A stretch of 6,040 bases of DNA from Methanomicrobiales archaeon (GCA_012521035.1 JAAYND010000263.1:1-6040); one strand, 5' to 3'; positions 1 through 5,630 are shown, numbered from the stretch's first letter. The notes: generated by a model from the letters alone, not told the origin. Program-made: numbers and translations.

Positions 1-261
1 TTTCATCTGCTCGAGGAGTTCGCCGGCGTGACCGGAGAGTCGCTTTGCTGCATCGGTGATTGCAAGAAGAGGGGGCCGGCCGCCGATCGTGGTGACGACC
101 AGTTCGGGGTCCGAGAACTGGAACACCTGCCGGTGCTGCGCCACATCCACCTCGGGGTCGTTGATGAGCTCGGATGCGAGCGCGTTTATGTAGGTGTTGC
201 CTTCGCCTTCAAAGAGGATCCGGGCTTTATTGTCGGTTAATTCCAGGAGTTTGAGTTTCAT
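1..261 (-). CDS. rpoL: DNA-directed RNA polymerase subunit L (Rpo11), 3' end cut by window
   Basis: This gene is not closed in the window: 87 codons are visible from ATG at 261 to the left edge without a stop. Archaeal Rpo11 is about 90-100 residues, so little is missing. The protein begins MKLKLLEL and contains an EGEGNTYINALASELI segment, a DPEVDVAQ stretch and later LVVTTIGGRPP, which match the family pattern of a short first strand, the conserved E-G-E-x-H/N-T-x-x-N-x-L helix entrance and the DPEV turn. Subunit L pairs with subunit D as the alpha-like assembly platform of the core polymerase (family knowledge). An in-frame ATG at 267 would add two residues (MVM). Neither start has a Shine-Dalgarno sequence, and a TATA box about 30-35 nt upstream suggests a very short leader. 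It lies last in the minus-strand gene line, 56 nt after the hydrolase, but with its own promoter. Confidence 0.9.
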   Translation of the reverse strand, partial: MKLKLLELTDNKARILFEGEGNTYINALASELINDPEVDVAQHRQVFQFSDPELVVTTIGGRPPLLAITDAAKRLSGHAGELLEQMK

Positions 262-294
262 GACCATATGCACTTATGTTTGGTTCTGGGAGGA

Positions 295-304
295 GTATAT
301 AGGT
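295..304 (-). promoter_or_regulatory. Putative TATA box of rpoL
   Basis: On the minus strand the sequence ACCTATATAC lies in the 56-nt gap between the hydrolase stop and rpoL. Its centre is about 31 nt before the ATG at 267 and 37 nt before the ATG at 261, so transcription would start roughly 4-10 nt before the gene. A purine-rich BRE is not obvious. This would let the polymerase subunit be expressed independently of the upstream genes. Confidence 0.5.
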
Positions 305-317
305 ATGGGTGATCTGC

Positions 318-1043
318 TCACCAGCAGAACGTCTCCATATCATACCCGGCGTGCGGCATCCCCGGCGGGACCAGGTGGCTCATATGGACGCACCGGTAGT
401 CCCGCGCCCCGACGCCATGAGCGAACCTGATCGCCTCGGTGTAGTTCATGTGCTTATCGATTTTGTAGCCCTCGGGGGCTATGCCGTCCACGAAGAGGAG
501 ATCGATATCGGCGCTACAGAGGAGGTCGCGACTCCTCTCCGGGATATCTGCCCGCGTATCCGATGTATAGGCGACCGTGACATCTTCATACTCGATCAGG
601 AGTCCGCAGGTGTAGACCGGGGGGTGGTTCACAGGAAAGAGCGTTATGGTTGTGCCGAGGAGGTTGAACGGCTCATAGACCGGTACCGGGTGCTTCTCAA
701 ACGAGAGGAAGTGAAGGTAACGGGAGCAGTAGTCCATCACTGGAGGCGCGGCGTAGGCCGGCGGGATCTTCTGCACCCGGTAAAATTCTCCAAACCCGAT
801 GAAATGGTCATAGTGGCCATGTGACCAGATGACTGCATCGATATGGGGTGAGCAGGCACGGAGGAGCTGCTGGCGCAGGTCCGGCGATGACTCGATCAGG
901 ATGTACTTGCCCGAGATCTCGACGAGGAGGGAGGTTCGAAGTCTCATCTGTCCTGCCGCCGCCATCGTCCGGCAGGTCTCGCAGTCGCACCCCACCTTCG
1001 GCGTTCCTATGGCGTCCCCCGTCCCGAGCAGCGTTATCTGCAT
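318..1043 (-). CDS. Metallo-beta-lactamase-fold hydrolase, PhnP-like
   Basis: The product has 241 residues. It begins MQITLLGTGDAIGTPKVGC and has a CxCxxC cluster (C19, C21, C24), which in PhnP-type enzymes holds a structural zinc. The MBL metal motif SHGHYDH gives H75, H77, D79 and H80. H140 in NHPP, D162 in YTSDT and H220/H223 in HMSH complete the likely metal site. In the family these enzymes cleave cyclic or linear phosphodiesters at a two-metal site, and PhnP opens 1,2-cyclic phosphoribose. No phn genes are nearby, so the substrate is unknown. The reading frame stays open upstream to 1115, but that extension overlaps the ATPase and the homology starts at the ATG at 1043. That ATG is one base after the ATPase TGA, so the two are almost certainly co-translated. 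No strong ribosome binding site is visible. Confidence 0.85.
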   Translation of the reverse strand: MQITLLGTGDAIGTPKVGCDCETCRTMAAAGQMRLRTSLLVEISGKYILIESSPDLRQQLLRACSPHIDAVIWSHGHYDHFIGFGEFYRVQKIPPAYAAPPVMDYCSRYLHFLSFEKHPVPVYEPFNLLGTTITLFPVNHPPVYTCGLLIEYEDVTVAYTSDTRADIPERSRDLLCSADIDLLFVDGIAPEGYKIDKHMNYTEAIRFAHGVGARDYRCVHMSHLVPPGMPHAGYDMETFCW

Positions 1044-1044
1044 A

Positions 1045-2334
1045 TCAATATCCGGTGTCGCGGATGAGGTTGCGCTCCTCGACCCTGAGGAGACCCTGTT
1101 CGATATCCGCCGCATCGATGTGGTGCCGGTCGTCCATCAGCGCCGATATCACCGCTTCCTTCATCATCATCCGTAGATCGGAGCCCGAGAACCCTTCAGT
1201 CTCCACCGCAAGATCTGCAAAGTTGCAGTTGCAGTCGATTGCGGCGGCGATCTTTTCAAGGATCGCCTGTCGCATGGCGAGATCCGGGAGCGGAAACTCC
1301 ACCACCTCGTCGAACCGCCGCCAGGCCGCTTCATCGAGGATGCGGGGATGGTTCGTCGCCCCGATGAGGAGGACGCCGTTCTTCACGAAACTGATCTGGT
1401 CGATGTTCTTCAGGAGCATATTCACCGCGCGCTTCATCGCGCCGTGGTCGTCGCTGACCCGGGTCTTTGCGACGAAATCAAACTCATCGATGAAGAGGAT
1501 GCAGGGAGCGAGTTTCTTTGCGAGATCGAAGATTCGGTCGATGTTCTTTGAGGTCTCGCCCAGGTACTGGGAGGTGACCATCGCGAGGCGGACCTCGAGC
1601 ACCGGCATGTGGAGTTCCCGGGACATCGCGAGCGCAAGCGACGTCTTCCCGGTGCCGGGTGGGCCGACGAAGAGGAGTCGTCCGAACTCGTAGATCCTCT
1701 GTTGTTGTAAGAAATCCTGGTGATCGAGGGCAACGCCGATCTTTCGTATGATCTCTTCCTGCCGTGGGGTGCAGACCAGGTTATCGAGTGAGAACTCAAC
1801 CTCATCCGGCGCACAGATGATGATCAGGTCGCGGGCCTCTCGCATCTCCTCGCTCTCCCCGACGATCCGGGAGACCTTCGCCTCTACGTACTCCTTTGTA
1901 TCTTCAAATCGGGGGTTTCTCGCCCGGACATCCTGATACCGGACCTGGATTCCATCCCGTCCTTCAAGGAAAAAGGCCAGAGCGGGGTTCTCCTCGACTC
2001 GTGGTCCTCCGCCCTTCTTGAGGAACCACCCCGCCGCTACGTCGAGTGAGGGCAGGTTCAGACGTTGCCCGAACTCGTCGTAACCGACGAACGGGTTCTG
2101 ACGGATGGCCTGGCAGACGGTATCCGGAGCGCCAAGTGCCTTCTTGATCGCTCCCTCGCTTACGATCAGCGGGCGCTTCACCTCGGGGTTCCCGCCGCTC
2201 CCGGCACCAAAGAACTCCCGGCAGCGTGGATGAAGGTCGTTGATGTCGAGATCCTGGTTCCGGTTGAATATCTCCGCGGTGAGCAGGAGCTCCATAACAG
2301 CGATGACGTCACGCGTACCCGTATCGGTGGTCAT
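1045..2334 (-). CDS. AAA family ATPase with unassigned N-terminal half
   Basis: The product has 429 residues. The C-terminal AAA module is complete: Walker A GPPGTGKT at 224-231 (K230), pore-region-like YLGET at 257-261, Walker B ILFIDEFD at 279-286 (D283, E284), sensor 1 ATN (N328), WRRFDE at 338-343 with the likely arginine finger R339/R340, and the sensor 2 helix GFSGSDLR at 381-388. The C-terminal helical lid follows. This is the classic AAA group (FtsH/katanin/spastin-like), expected to form hexameric rings that remodel proteins. Residues 1-215 match no family I recognise; there is no transmembrane segment or protease motif, so the partner or substrate is probably read by this region. 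It sits 42 nt after map and one base before the MBL hydrolase, which suggests a joint function. No Shine-Dalgarno sequence precedes the ATG; a weak TATA-like stretch lies 30 nt upstream. Confidence 0.88.
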   Translation of the reverse strand: MTTDTGTRDVIAVMELLLTAEIFNRNQDLDINDLHPRCREFFGAGSGGNPEVKRPLIVSEGAIKKALGAPDTVCQAIRQNPFVGYDEFGQRLNLPSLDVAAGWFLKKGGGPRVEENPALAFFLEGRDGIQVRYQDVRARNPRFEDTKEYVEAKVSRIVGESEEMREARDLIIICAPDEVEFSLDNLVCTPRQEEIIRKIGVALDHQDFLQQQRIYEFGRLLFVGPPGTGKTSLALAMSRELHMPVLEVRLAMVTSQYLGETSKNIDRIFDLAKKLAPCILFIDEFDFVAKTRVSDDHGAMKRAVNMLLKNIDQISFVKNGVLLIGATNHPRILDEAAWRRFDEVVEFPLPDLAMRQAILEKIAAAIDCNCNFADLAVETEGFSGSDLRMMMKEAVISALMDDRHHIDAADIEQGLLRVEERNLIRDTGY

Positions 2335-2361
2335 ATCTGAGCAGACATATTAGCGCGCGTC

Positions 2362-2370
2362 ATCAATAAG
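2362..2370 (-). promoter_or_regulatory. Weak TATA-like sequence before the AAA ATPase gene
   Basis: The minus-strand sequence CTTATTGAT lies about 32 nt before the ATPase ATG, in the 42-nt gap after map. If used, it would give a leader of only a few bases, which fits the missing Shine-Dalgarno sequence. The match to the TATA consensus is poor, and readthrough from map is an equally good explanation. Confidence 0.25.
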
Positions 2371-2376
2371 CATACC

Positions 2377-3258
2377 TCATCGGGTGGTGACCTCGCAGCC
2401 ATCGGCCGTGACGATCAGGGTGTGTTCCGTCTGTGAGACAAATGACCCCGGAACGTCGTTTAACACCGGGAAGGGATGGAGAATCCCGGATCGTACCAGG
2501 TTCATAAGCCCGATATCAACCTTATCGCCGGGGACCCATCGGCGAGCGAACGGGAGGCCTCTCCTTGGTCTTGCCGTCTCAAGTATCCGCTTCGCCGATG
2601 GCAGGCGGGCGGGTCGGGCTGCGATCTGCTGGTAGATCTCAACGCGCGCCGCTTCAGATATCCTTCCTGATCCTGTGGTAGCAAAGGGCTCGATCGCAAA
2701 GGCCATGCCCTCCTCAATGACGGCACCGCCGCTCATCGCGATATTCGGGATGGTCGGCTTTGCGTGGAGGTCGTAGTGGCCGAGGCCGTGCCCGGTGAGG
2801 TTTGCGACCGGTATGTATCCGTGCTCCTCGATGGTCGCCTGGATTACTGTCCCGATCTCCCCGGCGGTGATACCCGGGCGGACGATGGCGATCGCTGCAT
2901 CAAGGGCCGCCCGGGACGCCTCCACGAGTTTTGCGTGGTCACCGAGGTCGACGGTCAGGGCGGTGTCGGCGATGTAGCCGTCGACATGCACACCGAGGTC
3001 GACCTTGACGAGGTCGCCCGCGGCAAACATTCTCTCGTCCCCGGGCATGGCGGTGTCGTGAGCTGCTGATTCGTTCAGGGAGATGTTGAGGGGGAATGCG
3101 AGGTTTGCACCTTCGTCTATTACCAGGCCTTCGGTCTCCTCGACCATCTCAAGGATGCTCGCCCCCTCTTTCACGAGGTTTGCGCCCCGATGGAGCACTT
3201 TGTGTGCCAGGGTTCCTGCCTCATGGTAAGCGTCGTAGATTTCGTCGTTCATGATCAT
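2377..3258 (-). CDS. map: Methionine aminopeptidase, type 2 (archaeal)
   Basis: The product has 293 residues, the usual length for archaeal MetAP. It removes the initiator methionine from new proteins in the cytosol, using two metal ions. The pita-bread fold residues are all present: catalytic H67, metal ligands D87 (KVDLG), D98 (IADTA), H157 (TGHGLG), E190 (AIEPFAT) and E278 (QTEHT), plus H165. The spacing H67-D87 of 20 and H157-H165 of 8 matches the Pyrococcus enzyme. The roughly 60-residue insertion between E190 and E278, with a winged-helix look, marks type 2. The ATG at 3258 overlaps the TGA of the upstream peptidase as ATGA, so translational coupling is likely. A second in-frame ATG at 3252 would give a product two residues shorter. 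No clear Shine-Dalgarno sequence precedes either start. Confidence 0.93.
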   Translation of the reverse strand: MIMNDEIYDAYHEAGTLAHKVLHRGANLVKEGASILEMVEETEGLVIDEGANLAFPLNISLNESAAHDTAMPGDERMFAAGDLVKVDLGVHVDGYIADTALTVDLGDHAKLVEASRAALDAAIAIVRPGITAGEIGTVIQATIEEHGYIPVANLTGHGLGHYDLHAKPTIPNIAMSGGAVIEEGMAFAIEPFATTGSGRISEAARVEIYQQIAARPARLPSAKRILETARPRRGLPFARRWVPGDKVDIGLMNLVRSGILHPFPVLNDVPGSFVSQTEHTLIVTADGCEVTTR

Positions 3259-4385
3259 ATTATCAGTCTCTCTTCGTATTTGGTGAACCGGTCAAACCCG
3301 GTCTCTGTCACCGCGCCCATGTCCTCAAGGCGGACGCCGCCGGTTCCAGGGTAGTAGAGTCCGGGCTCGATTGTGATGACATTTCCAGCGACGAGTGCGC
3401 CACCTTTCGGGCCGAGCGAGGGCTCTTCGTGTACCTCAAGGCCGACACCGTGACCGAGGCTGTGGACGAACCCCTGCGTGCCGCTCTCGTAGCCCCGGTC
3501 GTGGAAGAAGTCTACTACAGCGGTATAGAGATCGGATCCGGGGGCTCCGGCGCGGATATGTGATGCGCTGAGGGCCTTTGCCTCCCGGACAGCTTCGTAC
3601 ATCTCCTGGATCGCAGAGGTGGGTTCGCCCTTCACCACCGTCCTGGTCATGTCAGCGTAGTAGCCGGTGAGTTCGTGTTGCGGGAAGATGTCGATGACGA
3701 TCGGTTCGTTCTCAAGAAGCGGTCCGCTACCCTGGTTGTGCGGGAGGGCGGTGTCGGGGCCGCATGAGACGATGGTGTCAGCTCCCCGGCAACCGTTTGT
3801 GAGGAGATGGATATGCATCTCCGCCCGAACGGTCTCGGCAGTGAGAGGCTGGCCGTTCCGGTGGAGGATGCCGGCTTTCGGGGTGGAGTCGCGGATGAGT
3901 GCGATCCCCCGGTCCATCGCCGCCTCGGTGGCGCGCTGCACCGCGCGTATCTGTTCAAGTTCATCTGGTGTCTTGACTGCACGCATTCCTCCGACCGTTC
4001 CTGCGACATCGAGGATGACCGGATGGAACGACTCGAGTTCCCGGGCGAGGGCGAGCGGGAAGGTTGCGGGAACGAGGGCGGGGCCGGCGGCGAGGTCTGC
4101 GATCATGTGGGCGGTTGCGCGCCAGAGTGGTTCTCCGGCCTTGAGGTACTCCAGGTAGCCGGCATCGGCGCGGGTTATGACCGCGGCGGATGACTCGCGG
4201 ACTGCTCGCTCGTATTCCATCTGCGGGATGACGAGTATTCCGCGCTCGTCGGGTCGTTTCACGTAGACCACGGGGTCGGTGGTGCGGAACCGGGTCAGGT
4301 AACGCATATCGGCATCCGCGGATGAGCCGTAGACCACGTATGCTGCTGCTCCGGCATCCCGGATAGCAGAATCCAGTATATTCAC
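3255..4385 (-). CDS. pepQ: M24 family aminopeptidase, Xaa-Pro dipeptidase-like
   Basis: The product has 376 residues. Residues 1-135 form the creatinase/prolidase N-terminal domain, and residues about 140-376 the pita-bread metallopeptidase domain. The five metal ligands are visible: D232 (VIDIFP), D245 (YADMTRT), H312 (SLGHGVGLEVHEEP), E340 (TIEPGLYY) and E354 (VRLEDM). H216 and H319 are likely active-site histidines. In the family such enzymes split dipeptides with C-terminal proline or remove residues N-terminal to proline. Exact specificity cannot be read from the sequence, so the symbol is tentative. The gene starts with GTG, supported by an AGGAGAG ribosome binding site 8 nt upstream. 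It is the first gene of the minus-strand line and overlaps map by 4 nt, which places two related M24 enzymes under joint expression. Confidence 0.88.
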   Translation of the reverse strand: MNILDSAIRDAGAAAYVVYGSSADADMRYLTRFRTTDPVVYVKRPDERGILVIPQMEYERAVRESSAAVITRADAGYLEYLKAGEPLWRATAHMIADLAAGPALVPATFPLALARELESFHPVILDVAGTVGGMRAVKTPDELEQIRAVQRATEAAMDRGIALIRDSTPKAGILHRNGQPLTAETVRAEMHIHLLTNGCRGADTIVSCGPDTALPHNQGSGPLLENEPIVIDIFPQHELTGYYADMTRTVVKGEPTSAIQEMYEAVREAKALSASHIRAGAPGSDLYTAVVDFFHDRGYESGTQGFVHSLGHGVGLEVHEEPSLGPKGGALVAGNVITIEPGLYYPGTGGVRLEDMGAVTETGFDRFTKYEERLII

Positions 4386-4441
4386 TTTATCAACTCTCCT
4401 GTTGAAACCACAAGTACTTTTACCACCACGTTCAAGTATGA
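4386..4441. promoter_or_regulatory. Divergent intergenic promoter region
   Basis: This 56-nt gap lies between the minus-strand peptidase and the plus-strand membrane protein gene, so it should hold promoters for both. On the plus strand TACTTTTA (4415-4422) lies about 24 nt before the ATG at 4442, which would suit a leaderless message. On the minus strand a TTCATACTTG stretch (4432-4441) could serve the peptidase gene and leave room for its ribosome binding site. Both matches are loose. Confidence 0.35.
4394..4400 (-). promoter_or_regulatory. Shine-Dalgarno site deciding the GTG start of the M24 peptidase
   Basis: The minus-strand AGGAGAG ends 8 nt before the GTG at 4385. It is the clearest ribosome binding site in the left two thirds of the window and supports the unusual start codon. 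Confidence 0.65.
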
Positions 4442-4678
4442 ATGATGGATGAGGCAGCCAGAGAGGCTTTCAAGGGCAAATTTATCGTGCTGACGGTCAT
4501 GCTAAACATCATAATCCTCTGTTTCGCTATGGGTGTCTTCATCCTCTTCCGGTTTGCACCCACGAGCTCCATCGGGCTCTGGGTCGGTGTCATCCTCGTC
4601 ATTGCGGGGGCGATCTCCTCGGTCGCGTTCCGGAAGATGTATCGTCGGACAAAGGTCTGGCTGAATGAGCAACCCTAG
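4442..4678 (+). CDS. Small two-helix membrane protein of unknown function
   Basis: The product has 78 residues and I do not recognise it. Two hydrophobic helices are clear: about residues 14-36 (FIVLTVMLNIIILCFAMGVF and onward) and 43-63. The loop between them is short (RFAPTSS). Lysines flank the first helix on its N-terminal side, and RKMYRR follows the second, so by the positive-inside rule both ends should be cytoplasmic. There are no cysteine pairs or enzyme motifs. Two tandem ATG codons (4442 and 4445) could start it; no Shine-Dalgarno sequence is present and the message may be leaderless. It is followed after 12 nt by a winged-helix gene, suggesting co-transcription. Both reading frame and hydrophobic pattern support a real gene. 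Confidence 0.72.
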   Translation: MMDEAAREAFKGKFIVLTVMLNIIILCFAMGVFILFRFAPTSSIGLWVGVILVIAGAISSVAFRKMYRRTKVWLNEQP

Positions 4679-4690
4679 CGCGCGTGTCCT

Positions 4691-4990
4691 ATGCTTGCGA
4701 AGTTGAGATCTGAGATCGAACTTGCGTCACGGCATCTCGAGGTGATCCGGGCGGTCGTGGAGTATCAGCCCATCGGTATTATGAAGCTCTCCGAGGTTCT
4801 GGATCTCCCCTACCACCGGGTTCGCTACTCATTACGGATCCTCGAGCAGGAGGGCTATATCCGCGCGTCGCCGGCCGGCGCGGTGGCTACGGAACAGGCG
4901 GCCGATCTCCTCGGCGGGCTGGAGGCGCGGGTCGATGAGTTGATCGCACTCCTTGAGGCTATCAAGGAGGAGAATTCCCGTAATATTTAA
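4691..4990 (+). CDS. Small winged-helix DNA-binding protein
   Basis: The product has 99 residues. Residues about 15-67 look like a winged helix-turn-helix: helix LEVIRAVVEY (16-25), helix KLSEVLDL (32-39), a recognition helix YHRVRYSLRILEQEG (41-55), then a short wing with YIRASPAGAVAT. The tail (about 74-94) is heptad-like (GLEARVDELIALLEAIKEE) and could form a dimer coiled coil. This is the layout of small archaeal transcription regulators, but the target is unknown. It starts 12 nt after the membrane protein gene without a Shine-Dalgarno sequence, so it is probably translated through coupling. A protein-membrane pair of this type could be a sensor and regulator, but nothing in the sequence proves it. 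The TAA stop lies inside the probable promoter of tRNA-Asn. Confidence 0.78.
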   Translation: MLAKLRSEIELASRHLEVIRAVVEYQPIGIMKLSEVLDLPYHRVRYSLRILEQEGYIRASPAGAVATEQAADLLGGLEARVDELIALLEAIKEENSRNI

Positions 4991-4992
4991 TA
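4982..4992 (+). promoter_or_regulatory. Putative TATA box for tRNA-Asn
   Basis: The sequence AATATTTAATA is the best TATA match upstream of the tRNA and overlaps the stop codon of the winged-helix gene. Its centre lies about 39 nt before the mature 5' end, predicting a precursor leader of about 13 nt. Confidence 0.5.
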
Positions 4993-5286
4993 CGGTTCAG
5001 GGGAGACATTATAGAGCACTTGTGTGCCGCCATAACTCAGTTGGTAGAGTGGCTGGCTGTTAACCAGCATGTCACAGGTTCGAGTCCTGTTGGCGGCGTC
5101 TCCGATTGGGGATACAGCAATGTATATGCTGGTAACTCCTTTCTCGACATCTTTTATCAGCCTATCTATGAATCTAGAAGCGTTAGGGACTTGGTTCTTG
5201 AGAAATACATATGCTTGATCTGAGATAGTGATATTCATTCTTCGACGTTTGCGCCCGTATTGAGATTTTTTCTTCTTTCGTGACAT
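4987..5286 (-). CDS. Ribbon-helix-helix (RHH) DNA-binding protein, C-terminus reads through tRNA antisense
   Basis: Starting at the ATG at 5286, the frame has 99 codons. GAGATGA 5 nt upstream is a fair ribosome binding site for this start; another in-frame ATG at 5295 lacks one. The product begins with a very basic tail (MSRKKKKSQYGRKRRR), then a strand MNITISD (17-23), helix QAYVFLKNQ (24-32), a PNAS turn and helix RFIDRLIKDVEKG (38-50). This is the RHH pattern of CopG/CcdA-type repressors and antitoxins, which bind DNA as dimers through the paired strands. Residues from about 63 to 87 are the antisense translation of tRNA-Asn, and the rest lies beyond it, so the natural C-terminus has probably been lost or replaced at the tRNA junction. 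An operator-like repeat lies over its promoter. Residues 1-60 look genuine; the downstream part does not. Confidence 0.6.
   Translation of the reverse strand: MSRKKKKSQYGRKRRRMNITISDQAYVFLKNQVPNASRFIDRLIKDVEKGVTSIYIAVSPIGDAANRTRTCDMLVNSQPLYQLSYGGTQVLYNVSPEPY
5026..5098 (+). tRNA. tRNA-Asn (anticodon GTT)
   Basis: The full cloverleaf folds by eye. The acceptor stem is GCCGCCA (5026-5032) with TGGCGGC (5091-5097), discriminator G at 5098. The D stem is ACTC with GAGT. The anticodon stem is GCTGG with CCAGC around the loop CTGTTAA, with anticodon GTT at 5059-5061. The variable loop has 5 nt. The T stem is ACAGG with CCTGT around TTCGAGT. There is no intron, and CCA is not encoded, as is common in archaea. 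All stems are perfectly paired, so the gene is probably functional. The AT-rich, mobile-looking DNA begins directly at its 3' end. Confidence 0.97.
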
Positions 5287-5291
5287 GATTT

Positions 5292-5489
5292 TCATCTCTT
5301 TTCTACTGTCCGCACAGTGCTGTATCTGTGCGGACAGTGCTGTATAATGATCAGGTGCCGGCAGGGGCTTAATAATGTAGCATCAAAAAAGGAGATATTA
5401 TGAGGTATTGGAGTATCGGGCTTCATCACTTCCAGGAAGTAATCTATCTCCTCTCCCGGGGTCGGTTTTTTCTTCTGTATCGTCGCCAA
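5292..5489 (-). CDS. Doubtful small ORF upstream of the RHH gene
   Basis: The frame has 65 codons from a TTG at 5489, preceded 3 nt away by a strong AGGAGGA. Its first 35 or so residues look protein-like (MATIQKKKPTPGEEIDYFLE, then VMKPDTPIP), hydrophilic and without the cysteine/serine/arginine excess of antisense frames. The second half runs through the operator repeat and looks non-coding. The frame stays open upstream of the TTG to a stop near 5574, so it may be a fragment of a longer decayed gene. Its TGA at 5292-5294 overlaps the ATG at 5295 as ATGA, which would suit a two-gene operon with the RHH gene, as in toxin-antitoxin pairs. I do not recognise the product. A run of six T on the minus strand (5385-5390) and a plus-strand ORF on the same DNA argue against it. 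Confidence 0.3.
   Translation of the reverse strand: MATIQKKKPTPGEEIDYFLEVMKPDTPIPHNISFFDATLLSPCRHLIIIQHCPHRYSTVRTVEKR
5305..5338. promoter_or_regulatory. Perfect 13-bp inverted repeat, probable operator of the RHH gene
   Basis: ACTGTCCGCACAG (5305-5317) and CTGTGCGGACAGT (5326-5338) are exact reverse complements separated by 8 nt. Each arm is itself an imperfect palindrome of the form CTGT-N4-ACAG. The site lies 19 nt upstream of the RHH start codon at 5286 and covers the transcription start predicted from the TATA box at 5341-5349. RHH dimers typically bind such short palindromic subsites side by side, so autorepression is likely. A transcribed hairpin is the alternative reading. Confidence 0.65.
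5315..5345. repeat. Direct repeat CAGTGCTGTAT, two copies at 20-bp period
   Basis: The 11-bp word CAGTGCTGTAT occurs at 5315-5325 and again at 5335-5345. The copies overlap the arms of the 13-bp inverted repeat. A 20-bp period is about two helical turns, so proteins bound at both copies would sit on the same face of the DNA. The second copy runs into the TATA box of the RHH gene. Confidence 0.7.
5341..5349 (-). promoter_or_regulatory. Putative TATA box of the RHH gene
   Basis: The minus strand reads CATTATACA here. A start of transcription about 26 nt downstream falls near 5319, inside the inverted repeat, with a leader of about 33 nt that holds the ribosome binding site. Confidence 0.5.
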
Positions 5490-5630
5490 CAGTCCTCCTG
5501 GTTTCTCTCCAGGCTTCTCTATGGAGCCTGTACCCCGGTGGCAATTGAGTTGTGTGGGTGCGGGGTCGTAGGTCTACTGTTATGGCAAGACCGCTTGTGA
5601 AGTAAGTCTTCGAGTTTAACTCGCGGGGTT

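Noticed and set aside
309..824. Plus-strand ORF of 171 codons over the MBL hydrolase gene
   Set aside because: It is antisense to the metal-binding motifs of the hydrolase and has no recognisable fold or ribosome binding site.
1044..1115. Extended start of the MBL hydrolase at 1115
   Set aside because: The extra 24 residues are Ser/Arg-rich, overlap the ATPase coding end, and precede the conserved family N-terminus MQITLLGTGD.
848..1693. Long plus-strand ORF of 281 codons inside the AAA ATPase and hydrolase genes
   Set aside because: Its product is rich in serine and arginine without any domain, and it lies antisense to two genes with complete catalytic motifs. It is a shadow frame of GC-rich coding DNA.
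4987..5099. C-terminal part of the RHH frame (NRTRTCDMLVNSQPLYQLSYGG) as real protein
   Set aside because: This is the well-known antisense translation of a tRNA. The tRNA folds perfectly, so the peptide is an artefact of the open frame.
5115..5131. Inverted repeat CAGCA-N7-TGCTG after the tRNA
   Set aside because: The arms are only 5 bp, there is no T-run behind it, and it lies within the RHH reading frame; chance is sufficient.
5400..5600. Plus-strand ORF of 66 codons with GGAG and a TATA-like sequence upstream
   Set aside because: The translation is dominated by Leu, Trp, Arg and Cys without pattern, typical of an antisense frame. The start signals are good enough to mention as a finding but not to call a gene.
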